Positions 17,792-25,239 of a DNA stretch of 27,052 nt are shown piece after piece. A program made the translations under genes and the position numbers. Numbering within the stretch: the first letter of the stretch is position 1; every line of letters starts with the position of its first letter. This DNA comes from Saprospiraceae bacterium. Its GTDB lineage: Bacteria; Bacteroidota; Bacteroidia; Chitinophagales; Saprospiraceae. The notes under the pieces are model-generated. The model worked only from the letters and a program-made list of their open reading frames with translations, had not been told where the DNA came from and ran no database searches. The DNA lies in the NCBI GenBank assembly GCA_016722295.1, contig JADKGL010000009.1, positions 1 through 27,052 on the forward strand. The letters run 5' to 3'.

Positions 17792-17986
17792 TATCTAGAA
17801 TTTATCTAATCTTTTAAATAAATGTTAAATTATTTCGTGTAGTATTATTTATAAAATAAACTGTTTGATCCAGAATGATTTACAGGATTTTGAAATTATC
17901 ATTATTAAATTTTGACTTTGAGTTTAAAAAGATTTTGGTTCTTAGTAATTTTTAAATCGCTTTTCTGAAAAAATGGTAGTGGCCAT

Positions 17987-18244
17987 TTACGTTTTTATCG
18001 AGCAAATTTTACAATTTGAAATAAAGCATTTTTCTTTAATGGTTTTCCAGTTATAGAATATTAATAAAGCAGCGATTGCTAAAAAACCAGCATCCCATAA
18101 ACAAAAAATACCTTTCTTATAAAATGGGAGGAATTGCCAATAACCGAATCTATCTATTATAAATTCTTCTATTATAACCCATGTGTTGAAGCATGTGAGC
18201 AGTATTGCAAATTTGGCAATGAACGGTAGTTGTTTGAACTTCAT
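17987..18244 (-). CDS. Small two-helix membrane protein
   Basis: 85 residues, function unknown. Two hydrophobic helices: about 8-27 (FIAKFAILLTCFNTWVIIEE) and about 45-65 (IFCLWDAGFLAIAALLIFYN). Between them are DRFGYWQFLPFYK. The C-terminus is Lys/Cys-rich (EKCFISNCKICSIK), with three Cys in ten residues. ATG at 18244 lies 4 bases after the SRPBCC stop, so the two are co-transcribed and perhaps coupled. Confidence 0.6.
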   Translation of the reverse strand: MKFKQLPFIAKFAILLTCFNTWVIIEEFIIDRFGYWQFLPFYKKGIFCLWDAGFLAIAALLIFYNWKTIKEKCFISNCKICSIKT

Positions 18245-18248
18245 GTTT

Positions 18249-18677
18249 TTAGTTAAATTTAAGCTCTAAATTTTTCAAGTATTGTGTCCAAGCACTTGAG
18301 CATCTACCGTAACATTCTATTTTTGGAATTAATCCTTCATGAGTAAATGTTACTTTTGTAGTATCGTCTTCTATAGATATATCAAAGCCATACTTAGTAT
18401 TATTCCACTCATCTGTTTTTGTCAAAAACGAAAGCTTACTGTCTGTCACAAGCCATTGGATTTTTTTGTTTGGAATAAGCTCAACTAATTTCTGATTTGA
18501 ATAATGAGCACCACCACCTGCGCTAAAAGAAAATTCATCTCCAACTTTCTCACTTTTTCCGAGTACTGTTTCATTATATAATCCACTCCACCATCGCTCT
18601 ACTTCAAGTAAATGTTCATATACTTCTGTTGGTTTTTGAAATGTAGTAAAAGTAAATTGAAAATTTTTATATTCCAT
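18249..18677 (-). CDS. SRPBCC (AHSA1-like START/Bet v1 fold) protein
   Basis: About 142 residues. Single SRPBCC domain: the opening strand NFQFTFTTFQKPTEVYEHLL, the WWSG turn, VGDEFSFSAGGGAHYSNQKL, IQWLVTDSK, and the long final helix beginning CSSAWTQYLKNLELKF. Such proteins bind hydrophobic ligands in a deep pocket; the ligand cannot be told. The ATG at 18677 is preferred to the upstream start at 18701 because a -7-like box at 18699-18706 overlaps the longer version. Confidence 0.87.
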   Translation of the reverse strand: MEYKNFQFTFTTFQKPTEVYEHLLEVERWWSGLYNETVLGKSEKVGDEFSFSAGGGAHYSNQKLVELIPNKKIQWLVTDSKLSFLTKTDEWNNTKYGFDISIEDDTTKVTFTHEGLIPKIECYGRCSSAWTQYLKNLELKFN

Positions 18678-18698
18678 ATTGCTGATTTTAGTTTCATA

Positions 18699-18706
18699 CA
18701 AAGATA
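18699..18706 (-). promoter_or_regulatory. Candidate -7 box of the SRPBCC gene
   Basis: The minus strand reads TATCTTTG, a full TAnnTTTG match, about 22 bases before the ATG at 18677. The -33 region does not match TTTG. Confidence 0.4.
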
Positions 18707-18779
18707 GAATAACAATCTCTTATATAAGAATGTAAATCATCAATTTTTAATACAGCATCATTTCATACTTTGAATTTCA

Positions 18780-19067
18780 TTATTTGATGAGCAGTAGATG
18801 ACACTCAGTAACTCCATCCACCCAATGTATCACCATTGGTTCTATATTAATATAATCTCCAGGTTTAAGAGTTTCTTTTACCCCCTTTTCATTTTCAAAG
18901 TTCACCTGTCCTTCGACACAAACCAAGAGTGCAGGTATTTTACTTATATGTTCCTTTAGTTTTTCACCTTGTAGTATTTTTATCGCTGTTGCATTGCCGA
19001 GTTCACTTTTAAAAAGAGAGATAGCAGAAACAGGTTTTTCTGATGTATGTAGTTCTTTGATATTCAT
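18780..19067 (-). CDS. Small cupin-domain protein
   Basis: 95 residues, a single cupin barrel. The second conserved motif is recognisable as LKPGDYINIEPMVIHWVDGV, with the PGD turn and one His. The first motif is weak (HISKIPALLVCVEGQVNFEN): it keeps the G but has only one His near the start, so metal binding is uncertain. Function unknown; related small cupins bind sugars or act as sensors. A leader of about 180 bases would separate it from a TACATTTG box at 19248-19255. Confidence 0.8.
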   Translation of the reverse strand: MNIKELHTSEKPVSAISLFKSELGNATAIKILQGEKLKEHISKIPALLVCVEGQVNFENEKGVKETLKPGDYINIEPMVIHWVDGVTECHLLLIK

Positions 19068-19627
19068 TGGAAATATTGATTAAATGTTGAGAATAAGGTT
19101 TGGATGTTTTCGAATTGAGTTGAAGCTTCAGTTGCATTTTTGGTTTCTGAAAGAGATTTACTATTTTAATGTAGGGTAAAACCTGATTGTGATATTGTTT
19201 TTACAGTTCATTTTATAATATTTTTTGAGTAAGTGAATATTCACATACAAATGTAATACAAGTTGTCTTCACTCAGGATTATTTCTAAAAATTGTATAAA
19301 AACTGGCTAAAACCATGGAAAAGGCTGATGAATTGGAGTTTTTGATGAAATACTATGTGGATTTGGCTTATATGTCATAGTTGTGGATAAGCGTATTTAT
19401 AAGCTTTAAGATTAGATTAGCGCCGAGCATCAGGAGTTTTAATGTGAATCATGTTTGTCAAGGCATTACTTTTTGGAAGCAGTCCAATAGTGGTTCAGTA
19501 TTTGTTTGTTGAATTTTATCTTTATCCATTTCTTTGATGTAAATACGATTTATGGTATTTTTTAATGGTATGAATTTGCTTTAGTTTCAATTTTATTGAG
19601 TAAGTTCTTAGACATTGGTTGTTCGCT
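19068..19627. other. 560-base gap without a recognised gene
   Basis: Contains only a TACATTTG match (19248-19255, minus) that may belong to the cupin gene, and a 21-codon plus-strand ORF at 19315-19380 (MEKADELEFLMKYYVDLAYM) with no sign of being real. No strong hairpin or repeat seen. Confidence 0.4.
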
Positions 19628-19966
19628 TTATTCAGTAATTTGTTTTAACCACTTTTTAATTTGTTGGATAATTTTTGTATCAAGTTTTATAATTTTTATG
19701 TGTTTCAATGTGTTTCCTTCGCCTTGAAGTAAATTTTCAGGATCTTTAAGTTTGTCAATATTATAGAAACCTAAAGTTATATGCTTTTTGGCAAAACGCA
19801 GATACGCAAAGTCTTTTGATTTTCCGAATACAGGCATATTCCATTTTATTTCTTCGCTGACATTTTTTACAGACTCGTGAATAAGTTTTCTCAATGTTTC
19901 AAGGATGGCTATTTGATCTTCACCTGCCTTTTCAATATAATCTGTCACTTTTTGATTATATTTCAT
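19628..19966 (-). CDS. DUF1801 domain protein
   Basis: 112 residues, full length for a stand-alone DUF1801 (YdhG-like) protein. The segments are ETLRKLIHESVKNVSEEIKW, NMPVFGKSKDFAYLRFAKKH, ITLGFYNIDKLKDP, then a C-terminal helix. Cytosolic and of unknown function. The fold is shared with the N-domain of the YdeI-like gene at 6979-7557, which is more distantly similar. Monocistronic. Confidence 0.87.
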   Translation of the reverse strand: MKYNQKVTDYIEKAGEDQIAILETLRKLIHESVKNVSEEIKWNMPVFGKSKDFAYLRFAKKHITLGFYNIDKLKDPENLLQGEGNTLKHIKIIKLDTKIIQQIKKWLKQITE

Positions 19967-20111
19967 AGTCCATATTTTAAATGAATGTATACAAAACAGT
20001 CACGTATAGTTTTTGTTTGCACGAAATATAAAATAAATGTATTAAACGAAATCGGGATTAACAGGATATAGAATAAGATTGGCCTAAATATAAATATAGT
20101 ATAACATAGCT

Positions 20112-21116
20112 TCATATTCCCAATAGTTTATAGTTTTCCAATCTTTGTTTTACGTCTATGATTAGAGAATGCAATTTTTCTTCCAATTCTTTTTTGGGTA
20201 GTATTTCTGTCCAATATTCCGCCACCATAATTCCATCTTTATGCATATCTAACAATTCTATTTGTTCTTTGCTTTTTCCTGAGCACAAGATCAATCCTAT
20301 TGGATTGTTTTCACCTTCTTGTTTTTCGTATTTGTCCAACCATTTCAGATACAATTCCATTTGACCTTTATGGCTAGCTTCGAATTCTCCCAATTTTAAT
20401 TCTATGGCAACCAATCTTTTTAATTTTCTGTGGTAAAACAATAGATCTAGATAAAAATCTTTTCCATCAAGAATCATTCGTTTTTGGCGCTCTACAAATG
20501 TAAAACCTTTACCTAATTCCAAAATAAATAGTTCTAATTCTTTAATAATAGCGGATTCAATATCATTTTCTAAATATCCATCTTTTAGGCCTAAAAAGTC
20601 TAAGAAATAAGGGTCTTTGAATGTGTGTTTTATCTCATCAATTTCTTCTTGAATTTGCAAACTGGCTATTTCATTTCTTTCGTATGCTATTCGTTCGATT
20701 TGTCTGCTTAATTCTCGTTTACTCCAAGTGGATTCTATTGTTTTTTGGGCATAATTGCCTTGCTTTGGCATTTTTTAAAGGATTTAAAACTATAAAATGT
20801 GACCAACTCAAATGTCGCGACAGTGTCACGACAATCGTAAAGTCACCAAAAACTTTGGCAAATTGCATCATTCGTCGTAAGTTTCGTTCTGCAAAACTTT
20901 TACCAAATTGTTGTTCTAATTTTTTAGCTAAATTAATAACAATTTGTTTACCATATTCAGCTCTTTCGCTTTGTAGTATATGCTCATTGATTTTTTTTCC
21001 GACTTACCAATAGGTGAGTGTCAATACACTATTTACTTGTACAGCTACCTGTTGTTTGCCATGCTCTATTATTTTGGCAAGGTCGCTAAAAAGTATTTTT
21101 CTTTTTCTAGATTCAT
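20112..21116 (-). pseudogene. DUF1016/YhcG-type PD-(D/E)xK nuclease gene, disrupted
   Basis: The family normally has an N-terminal wHTH-like domain and a C-terminal nuclease. The C-terminal part (20112-20771) is intact: KRELSRQIERIAYERNEIAS, FLGLKDGYLENDIESAIIKE, and the nuclease residues D in FYLDLLFYH and E-x-K in VAIELKLGEF. Upstream the N-domain is clear in another frame: INLAKKLEQQFGKSFAERNL and LSRHLSWSHF. Three defects separate it from a working gene: a frame change near 20765-20778, a stop TAA at 21004-21006 where the family has Gln (YW-stop-VGKK, one C-to-T change), and one base missing in the A5 run 21088-21092 just after the ATG at 21116. The frame changes may be errors, while the stop suggests real decay. 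No restriction-modification genes adjoin. Confidence 0.8.
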
Positions 21117-21227
21117 ATCTCTGCTTTGTTATTAGTATTAATGGATTATTTAAGTGCTTTTTAGTTTTTTTAATTGATTTTATCTTTTCAAACTATTTCC
21201 ATTTCCCAGTGGCATGGAGCATAGAAA

Positions 21228-21386
21228 ATGGTAGAGCTAAAAGAATTAGCTTTGAGATTATACATGACAAAAACCAATTGGATCAAGCTTGAACAAAGAT
21301 ACAAAATTGAAACATTATTTCAAAAAGATTTATCTCAAATAAAAGCTAAGATGATATTAGTTGTAGCTTATGGAAAATCTAAGTAA
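21228..21386 (+). CDS. Short plus-strand ORF of unknown function
   Basis: 52 codons (MVELKELALRLYMTKTNWIK, then LEQRYKIETLFQKDLSQIKA, ending VVAYGKSK). The composition is protein-like with alternating charged and hydrophobic residues. It sits in the 448-base gap upstream of the broken DUF1016 gene, reading away from it. An overlapping frame (ending at 21292) also looks partly coding, so this may be a remnant of a longer lost gene. No family recognised. Confidence 0.25.
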   Translation: MVELKELALRLYMTKTNWIKLEQRYKIETLFQKDLSQIKAKMILVVAYGKSK

Positions 21387-21478
21387 AGCGAGAATTAAAG
21401 ATTAGTGTGCCAATTGAAAGTCCTTCCTTTAGCAAAGTATTTACAAGCTGTTATTTAAGTCTATCAATAAATTATTCT

Positions 21479-21492
21479 CCGCAATTTTGCGG
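21479..21492. terminator. Palindrome after the ZIP operon
   Basis: Perfect palindrome ccgcaa-tt-ttgcgg, 73 bases beyond the ZIP transporter stop (minus strand). The GC content of the stem stands out from the AT-rich surroundings. No clear U-run follows on the minus strand, so its role as terminator is tentative. Confidence 0.35.
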
Positions 21493-21564
21493 CGAATACT
21501 ATGGTTTTTTCACCGCATCAGGGTAAAGGTAGATTCTTGCAATTCATTTATTTAGTACGACATG

Positions 21565-22310
21565 CTAACTTAAATTCGTTAAAATAAATGCAACTAAAAA
21601 ACCAGCTGATACAAATAATCCTGTTGTGTTTCCTCCTTCTTTGAACGCTTCTGGCAGCATACTGTCACTTAGCATGGCAAGGATGGCACCTGAAGCAAAA
21701 GCCATTGCAAATGATTTAAATTCTTGGCTAGCATTTCCTAAAAAGAGAAATCCAATGATTGTAAAGGCAATAGTAGCAACAATCATGCTTAGCCATATGA
21801 CTAGAATTTTAACTTTACTCATGCCGGAATTTTTCATGGCTATGGTTCCAGATATGCCTTCTGGAAAATTGCTCAAAAACACAGCGATCACAAATACAAT
21901 ACCACTACTACCACCCGCTGCTAAAGCTGAACCCATCACTAGCGATTCTGGGATTCCATCGAGCAAAGTTCCGAGGAGTATTGCATTGCCAGATGTAGGT
22001 TTTTCTGCATCTGGACTTGGTGTCTGTGATGTCGATTTTCTTTCTTCACCACCGATATTATCGATAAAATAATCTCCGCCAATAAATGTGACTGAACCCA
22101 ATAGAAAAGCAATACTAATCAAATAAATTTTTTTGCTCAGTTCAAAAGCTTCTGTCATCAAATCTATACTTAATGAAGAAATTAATACACCGCAACCAAA
22201 AGCCATGATTAAGGCTATCCATTTTTGGGAATTTTTAAATATAGGCCTACCAATGAGCCAATGAAAAGTGCAAAGCCTGATAAAAATCCATATAGTAAAG
22301 CGATATACAT
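21565..22310 (-). CDS. ZIP family divalent metal transporter (one frameshift)
   Basis: About 248 residues, eight predicted helices. Importer of Zn or related divalent metals across the inner membrane. Helix 4 has the metal-site pattern LLDGIPESLVMGSA, and helix 5 has FLSNFPEGISGTIAM; the E and N/D residues there are the family's binding site, although the usual His of helix 4 is replaced (DGIPE). A variable loop (STSQTPSPDAEKPTSGN) separates helices 3 and 4. The true start is the ATG at 22310 (MYIALLYGFLSGFALFIGSL). One base is missing from the T5 run 22222-22226, splitting LKIPK from KWIALIMAFGCG. The start overlaps the bestrophin stop as TAATG, so translation is coupled. Confidence 0.88.
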
Positions 22311-23317
22311 TATAATATAATATTATTTTTTGCTTGTAAAGCTGGAGGTAAATCTGTTTCTCCTAGCATTTCTCTCATATCAATTTCAATAGTTCGACTC
22401 ATTTGTGAGATAGGAACATCGTTGGCCGATCCTTCGAATGGATTCTCCGTGCTTTCACCAACTTGTTCCAATGATGTGTAAACCCATGAAATTAAAACAC
22501 TAAATGGAATTGTTAACCAAACCATATTGCCCTTCAGTATTCCTTCTACACTATCATTGAGTTTGTCAAAATCTTTAAGCATACCAAATGGAAGCAGGAT
22601 GCAAAATAATTTTATAAACAGTGAATTGATGGTTGCAAATTGTCGCGGATAGGGAAAGTTTTTTATTCTTTCACTCTTACCTTGTTGATCGTAAAAATCT
22701 TTAACCATTCGTTGCATTTCTACGAATTGATAACTGTCGATTTCTTTCTTAGCAAAAAGTTCTTTTATCGTTTTTGATTGCAAACTCATCAACTGTGTAG
22801 CTTTGTTTTTTGTGGTTAAAATATATTTCAAATCATCTGGTGAAATATATTTTTCCAATTCTGTTTCAAGTGAGGTTTCTCGTTCAGGAATGACATAGAA
22901 TTTTTGATATTCCGAGTTGTATGCATTGCCCGCTGTTTCCCATACACGACTGTCTCTCATTGCATAGCGCAATGCGGTGAGCCAAGCAAAATGGCGATAG
23001 AATAATATTCTTGTCGCATCAGCGTTGTTCAAAAAATCTCTACTCATCGTCCCAAAGGCTCTACTACTATTTAGTATTGCTCCCCAAATTTGTCTTGCTT
23101 CCCAGGTACGGTTATAAGTTTGTGTGTTTTTAAAACCGACGAGGAATGCTGTTGCTGTTCCTAACAGTGCTACGACTGTCCAAGGAATAGCCATCCATTT
23201 TAAGTCTACAACTTGATATAATATTACTGGAATAATTCCAATAATAAGTGTTTTATAAATATTTCTTCTAGTCCAAATTAAAAATTCTAATAATTTATAT
23301 GATTTACCTGAATGCAT
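22310..23317 (-). CDS. Bestrophin-like anion channel (UPF0187 family)
   Basis: 335 residues, normal for bacterial bestrophins, which form pentameric ion channels in the inner membrane. Family features: WTRRNIYKTLIIGIIPVILY, then WTVVALLGTATAFLVGFKNT, TYNRTWEARQIWGAILNSSR, the second membrane pair (LPFGMLKDF, WLTIPFSVLISWVYTSLEQV), and GESTENPFEGSANDVPISQM, close to the bestrophin NPF-x-(E/G) segment. Middle gene of the channel-bestrophin-ZIP operon: it begins 2 bases after the K+ channel stop, and its stop overlaps the ZIP start. Confidence 0.92.
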   Translation of the reverse strand: MHSGKSYKLLEFLIWTRRNIYKTLIIGIIPVILYQVVDLKWMAIPWTVVALLGTATAFLVGFKNTQTYNRTWEARQIWGAILNSSRAFGTMSRDFLNNADATRILFYRHFAWLTALRYAMRDSRVWETAGNAYNSEYQKFYVIPERETSLETELEKYISPDDLKYILTTKNKATQLMSLQSKTIKELFAKKEIDSYQFVEMQRMVKDFYDQQGKSERIKNFPYPRQFATINSLFIKLFCILLPFGMLKDFDKLNDSVEGILKGNMVWLTIPFSVLISWVYTSLEQVGESTENPFEGSANDVPISQMSRTIEIDMREMLGETDLPPALQAKNNIIL

Positions 23318-23319
23318 TA

Positions 23320-23988
23320 CTATTTATTATTTGAAGTGAATTTACTTATTAAAATACCGACTAAAACTACTGAATAAAATTGTCCTGCAATTCCAAAGAA
23401 TGCAGAAATTAGTTTCGTATAGTGAGTGTTGGGTGTAATATCACCAAAGCCGATACTGGTAAGTGTTATAGAGCTAAAATAGACCAAATCCATAAATGTT
23501 AAAGCAGGACTAGTCAAATCAATTCCTTTGAAAGATTGTGAATTGTGATAAACAAAAAATTGTAATAAAAAAGTACTAATTTCTATTAGTAAAAAATAGC
23601 CACAAGCCGATGCAGAAATAATATCAGTATTGATGTAACTTGGCTTCACCAGAAATGTAAGCACTTCCCAAAAAATAAAAATGAAGAAAATCACATATGC
23701 AAGATTTAAGAAAAGAAAATAATGAATATTATTACTAAAAAAAGTTAGCCCAAATGGAAGTGCCAAAACAAGCAGAAAAAGTATTTTTTGAATTAGCTTT
23801 TTCCAATGTCCTTTTTCTATAAAAACGCCCATACTAGCTGTTCCTATAATAAGCATATTGATTGGCCAAATTACTTTTGTATAGAATGGTAAATCGCTTA
23901 AAAAAACACCGATAAAAAGGTGTTGAATTAATGCAAGAAGCAATAATTCATATTTTTTTCTCTGTATGTAGCTAATGATTTTTTGCAT
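23320..23988 (-). CDS. Two-pore-helix-type K+ channel protein (Ion_trans_2)
   Basis: 222 residues. About four N-terminal helices (LLLLALIQHLFIGVFLSDLP; ILFLLVLALPFGLTFF; FLFLNLAYVIFFIFIFWEVL and others) are followed by a pore module with the selectivity filter in SITLTSIGFGDITPNTHYTK (GFGD in place of GYGD, a known variant). The last helix is AFFGIAGQFYSVVLVGILIS. There is no cytosolic RCK/TrkA domain, so gating signals are unknown. It is the first sizeable gene of the operon with bestrophin and ZIP. Confidence 0.9.
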   Translation of the reverse strand: MQKIISYIQRKKYELLLLALIQHLFIGVFLSDLPFYTKVIWPINMLIIGTASMGVFIEKGHWKKLIQKILFLLVLALPFGLTFFSNNIHYFLFLNLAYVIFFIFIFWEVLTFLVKPSYINTDIISASACGYFLLIEISTFLLQFFVYHNSQSFKGIDLTSPALTFMDLVYFSSITLTSIGFGDITPNTHYTKLISAFFGIAGQFYSVVLVGILISKFTSNNK

Positions 23989-24000
23989 TATTGTGCTTGT

Positions 24001-24141
24001 TCAATTTATTTTGCCTAAAGTATTAATCTGGAATTTGAAATAGACCTTAAAATCACCCCAGCCGTCAATATGAATATTCCCTATTCGCCAATCTTTAGAC
24101 GCTTGTTTTATAGTTTGATTTGTAAGTACAGCAATATCCAT
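24001..24141 (-). CDS. Small ORF directly upstream of the K+ channel gene
   Basis: 46 residues (MDIAVLTNQTIKQASKDWRI, then GNIHIDGWGDFKVYFKFQIN). ATG start, and a stop 12 bases before the channel start in the same direction, so it could be a leader or regulatory peptide or the remnant of a gene. Soluble, no family recognised. Confidence 0.35.
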   Translation of the reverse strand: MDIAVLTNQTIKQASKDWRIGNIHIDGWGDFKVYFKFQINTLGKIN

Positions 24142-24215
24142 TTTGCTCGTTTTTGTTTCTTATTGCCTTATTTTTTGTTCTAGTGTGTGGCGACAAATTG
24201 TATTATTATAGCTTG

Positions 24216-24223
24216 CAAAAGTA
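24216..24223 (-). promoter_or_regulatory. Candidate -7 box of the ion-transport operon
   Basis: The minus strand reads TACTTTTG (TAnnTTTG match), about 75 bases before the small ORF at 24141. No -33 TTTG is seen. Confidence 0.3.
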
Positions 24224-24336
24224 ATTAAAATGGTGATTAATTTATTTATCTCAGTTAAATATTTGATGAGAGAAATGAGAGATATTTCTCGAAGCTTTAT
24301 AGCAAATAGCCATTTTAGTTTTAATATTTAGCTATA

Positions 24337-24395
24337 TGTGGAGATTATCTTTCTACAGTATCTTTTTTTTGGGTATTCTTTTATACGACTTAATG
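24337..24395. repeat. Dispersed 60-base repeat, copy 1
   Basis: Begins gtggagatta, then continues with ctttc, gtatctttt, tttggg and taatg. It is the imperfect partner of 25179-25239. In plus sense tgtggaga can pair with tctttctaca (with G-U pairs), a weak hairpin. It lies 24 bases beyond the stop of the 24419-24682 gene. Confidence 0.55.
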
Positions 24396-24418
24396 ATGAT
24401 GGTCATGATAATATCTGC

Positions 24419-24682
24419 CTAAAAGATTACTCCTTTCCGTCTAAACCATGAAGAAAGTTTCTGGTAGACTTCACTAATAGTATCACCCTTAAATTCTTTC
24501 GTATCATCCATTTCTGTTGACAGAAATGAATCATAAATTTCACTTTTTATTTTCAAAATCACTGGTTTGGAAGTCCGATTATAAATCGTCAAAAGTCCAA
24601 TGTACATAATCGATTCATTAGATTTTAAATGTTTTCCTATAATTTGCTCTTTTGACTGAAAAAGTTTTGTTGAATTAGACAT
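24419..24682 (-). CDS. Hypothetical small protein, second of a pair
   Basis: 87 residues, not recognised. N-terminus MSNSTKLFQSKEQIIGKHLK, a hydrophobic strand pair (SIMYIGLLTIYNRTSKPVIL), an acidic helix (DDTKEFKGDTISEVYQKLSS) and a Trp/Arg end (WFRRKGVIF). No signal peptide. Its ATG is 2 bases after the stop of the 59-residue gene upstream (TAA-TT-ATG), so the two are made together. The pair lies between two copies of a 60-base repeat. Confidence 0.5.
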   Translation of the reverse strand: MSNSTKLFQSKEQIIGKHLKSNESIMYIGLLTIYNRTSKPVILKIKSEIYDSFLSTEMDDTKEFKGDTISEVYQKLSSWFRRKGVIF

Positions 24683-24684
24683 AA

Positions 24685-24864
24685 TTAATATTGTTGAATA
24701 AATTGAAATCTAGTCATTATGGTATTCTTAAGTCGATTTTTCTTGCAATATTCAAAAAACTTATCCAAGTCTACTATTACTACTTTTATCTCAAAACCTT
24801 CATTTGTTAACACTATCTTTGTTAGATTAAAAGCGTTATTCCGTTTTTCCCATTTCAAATGCAT
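24685..24864 (-). CDS. Hypothetical small protein, first of a pair
   Basis: 59 residues (MHLKWEKRNNAFNLTKIVLT, then NEGFEIKVVIVDLDKFFEYC). The codon pattern and alternating strand-like residues look genuine, and the tight spacing to the next gene (2 bases) supports expression. Soluble, basic, function unknown. It is short enough to be missed by ORF calling. Confidence 0.5.
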   Translation of the reverse strand: MHLKWEKRNNAFNLTKIVLTNEGFEIKVVIVDLDKFFEYCKKNRLKNTIMTRFQFIQQY

Positions 24865-25178
24865 ACTATCTCTGTAATTAATTAAATCAATTTACTTATT
24901 CCGATCTACTTTTTAAAATATCCTATTTTTATTTGATTCATTATCATTGAGTATTTGTTGTAGCATCCAAGCTAACTTAAAAGAATTTAATGTCCAAATC
25001 AATCTTACTTTTTTCTGTAAATATAGGAATTTAGCTTTAAGGGTGCGATAGTCTCTCGAAATAAATCAAATTTTGTGAGATCTTGATTAAATCTGTGTTG
25101 AATTTGGTGTCATATGACAAAATGATATGATTGCTAGTAGTGATTCAAAAAGCCTATTCAGATTTCATTTTTATCTAA

Positions 25179-25239
25179 TTGTGGAGATTAGCTTTCCATT
25201 GTATCTTTTGCTTTGGGATTTCTACTATTTGGCTAAATG
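25179..25239. repeat. Dispersed 60-base repeat, copy 2
   Basis: The same element as 24337-24395: gtggagatta and gtatctttt are identical, and the tail aligns as ggctaaatg against gacttaatg. In the hairpin arm one pair changes from G-T to G-C, a compensating-type difference. It directly adjoins the RloB stop codon (25240-25242). Confidence 0.55.

Noticed and set aside
19315..19380. 21-codon plus-strand ORF
   Set aside because: Too short, with no promoter, no neighbour in the same direction and no recognisable pattern.
21014..21292. 92-codon plus-strand ORF across the start of the DUF1016 gene
   Set aside because: Its first half is antisense to conserved DUF1016 residues. Only the tail looks protein-like, which is noted under the 21228-21386 entry.
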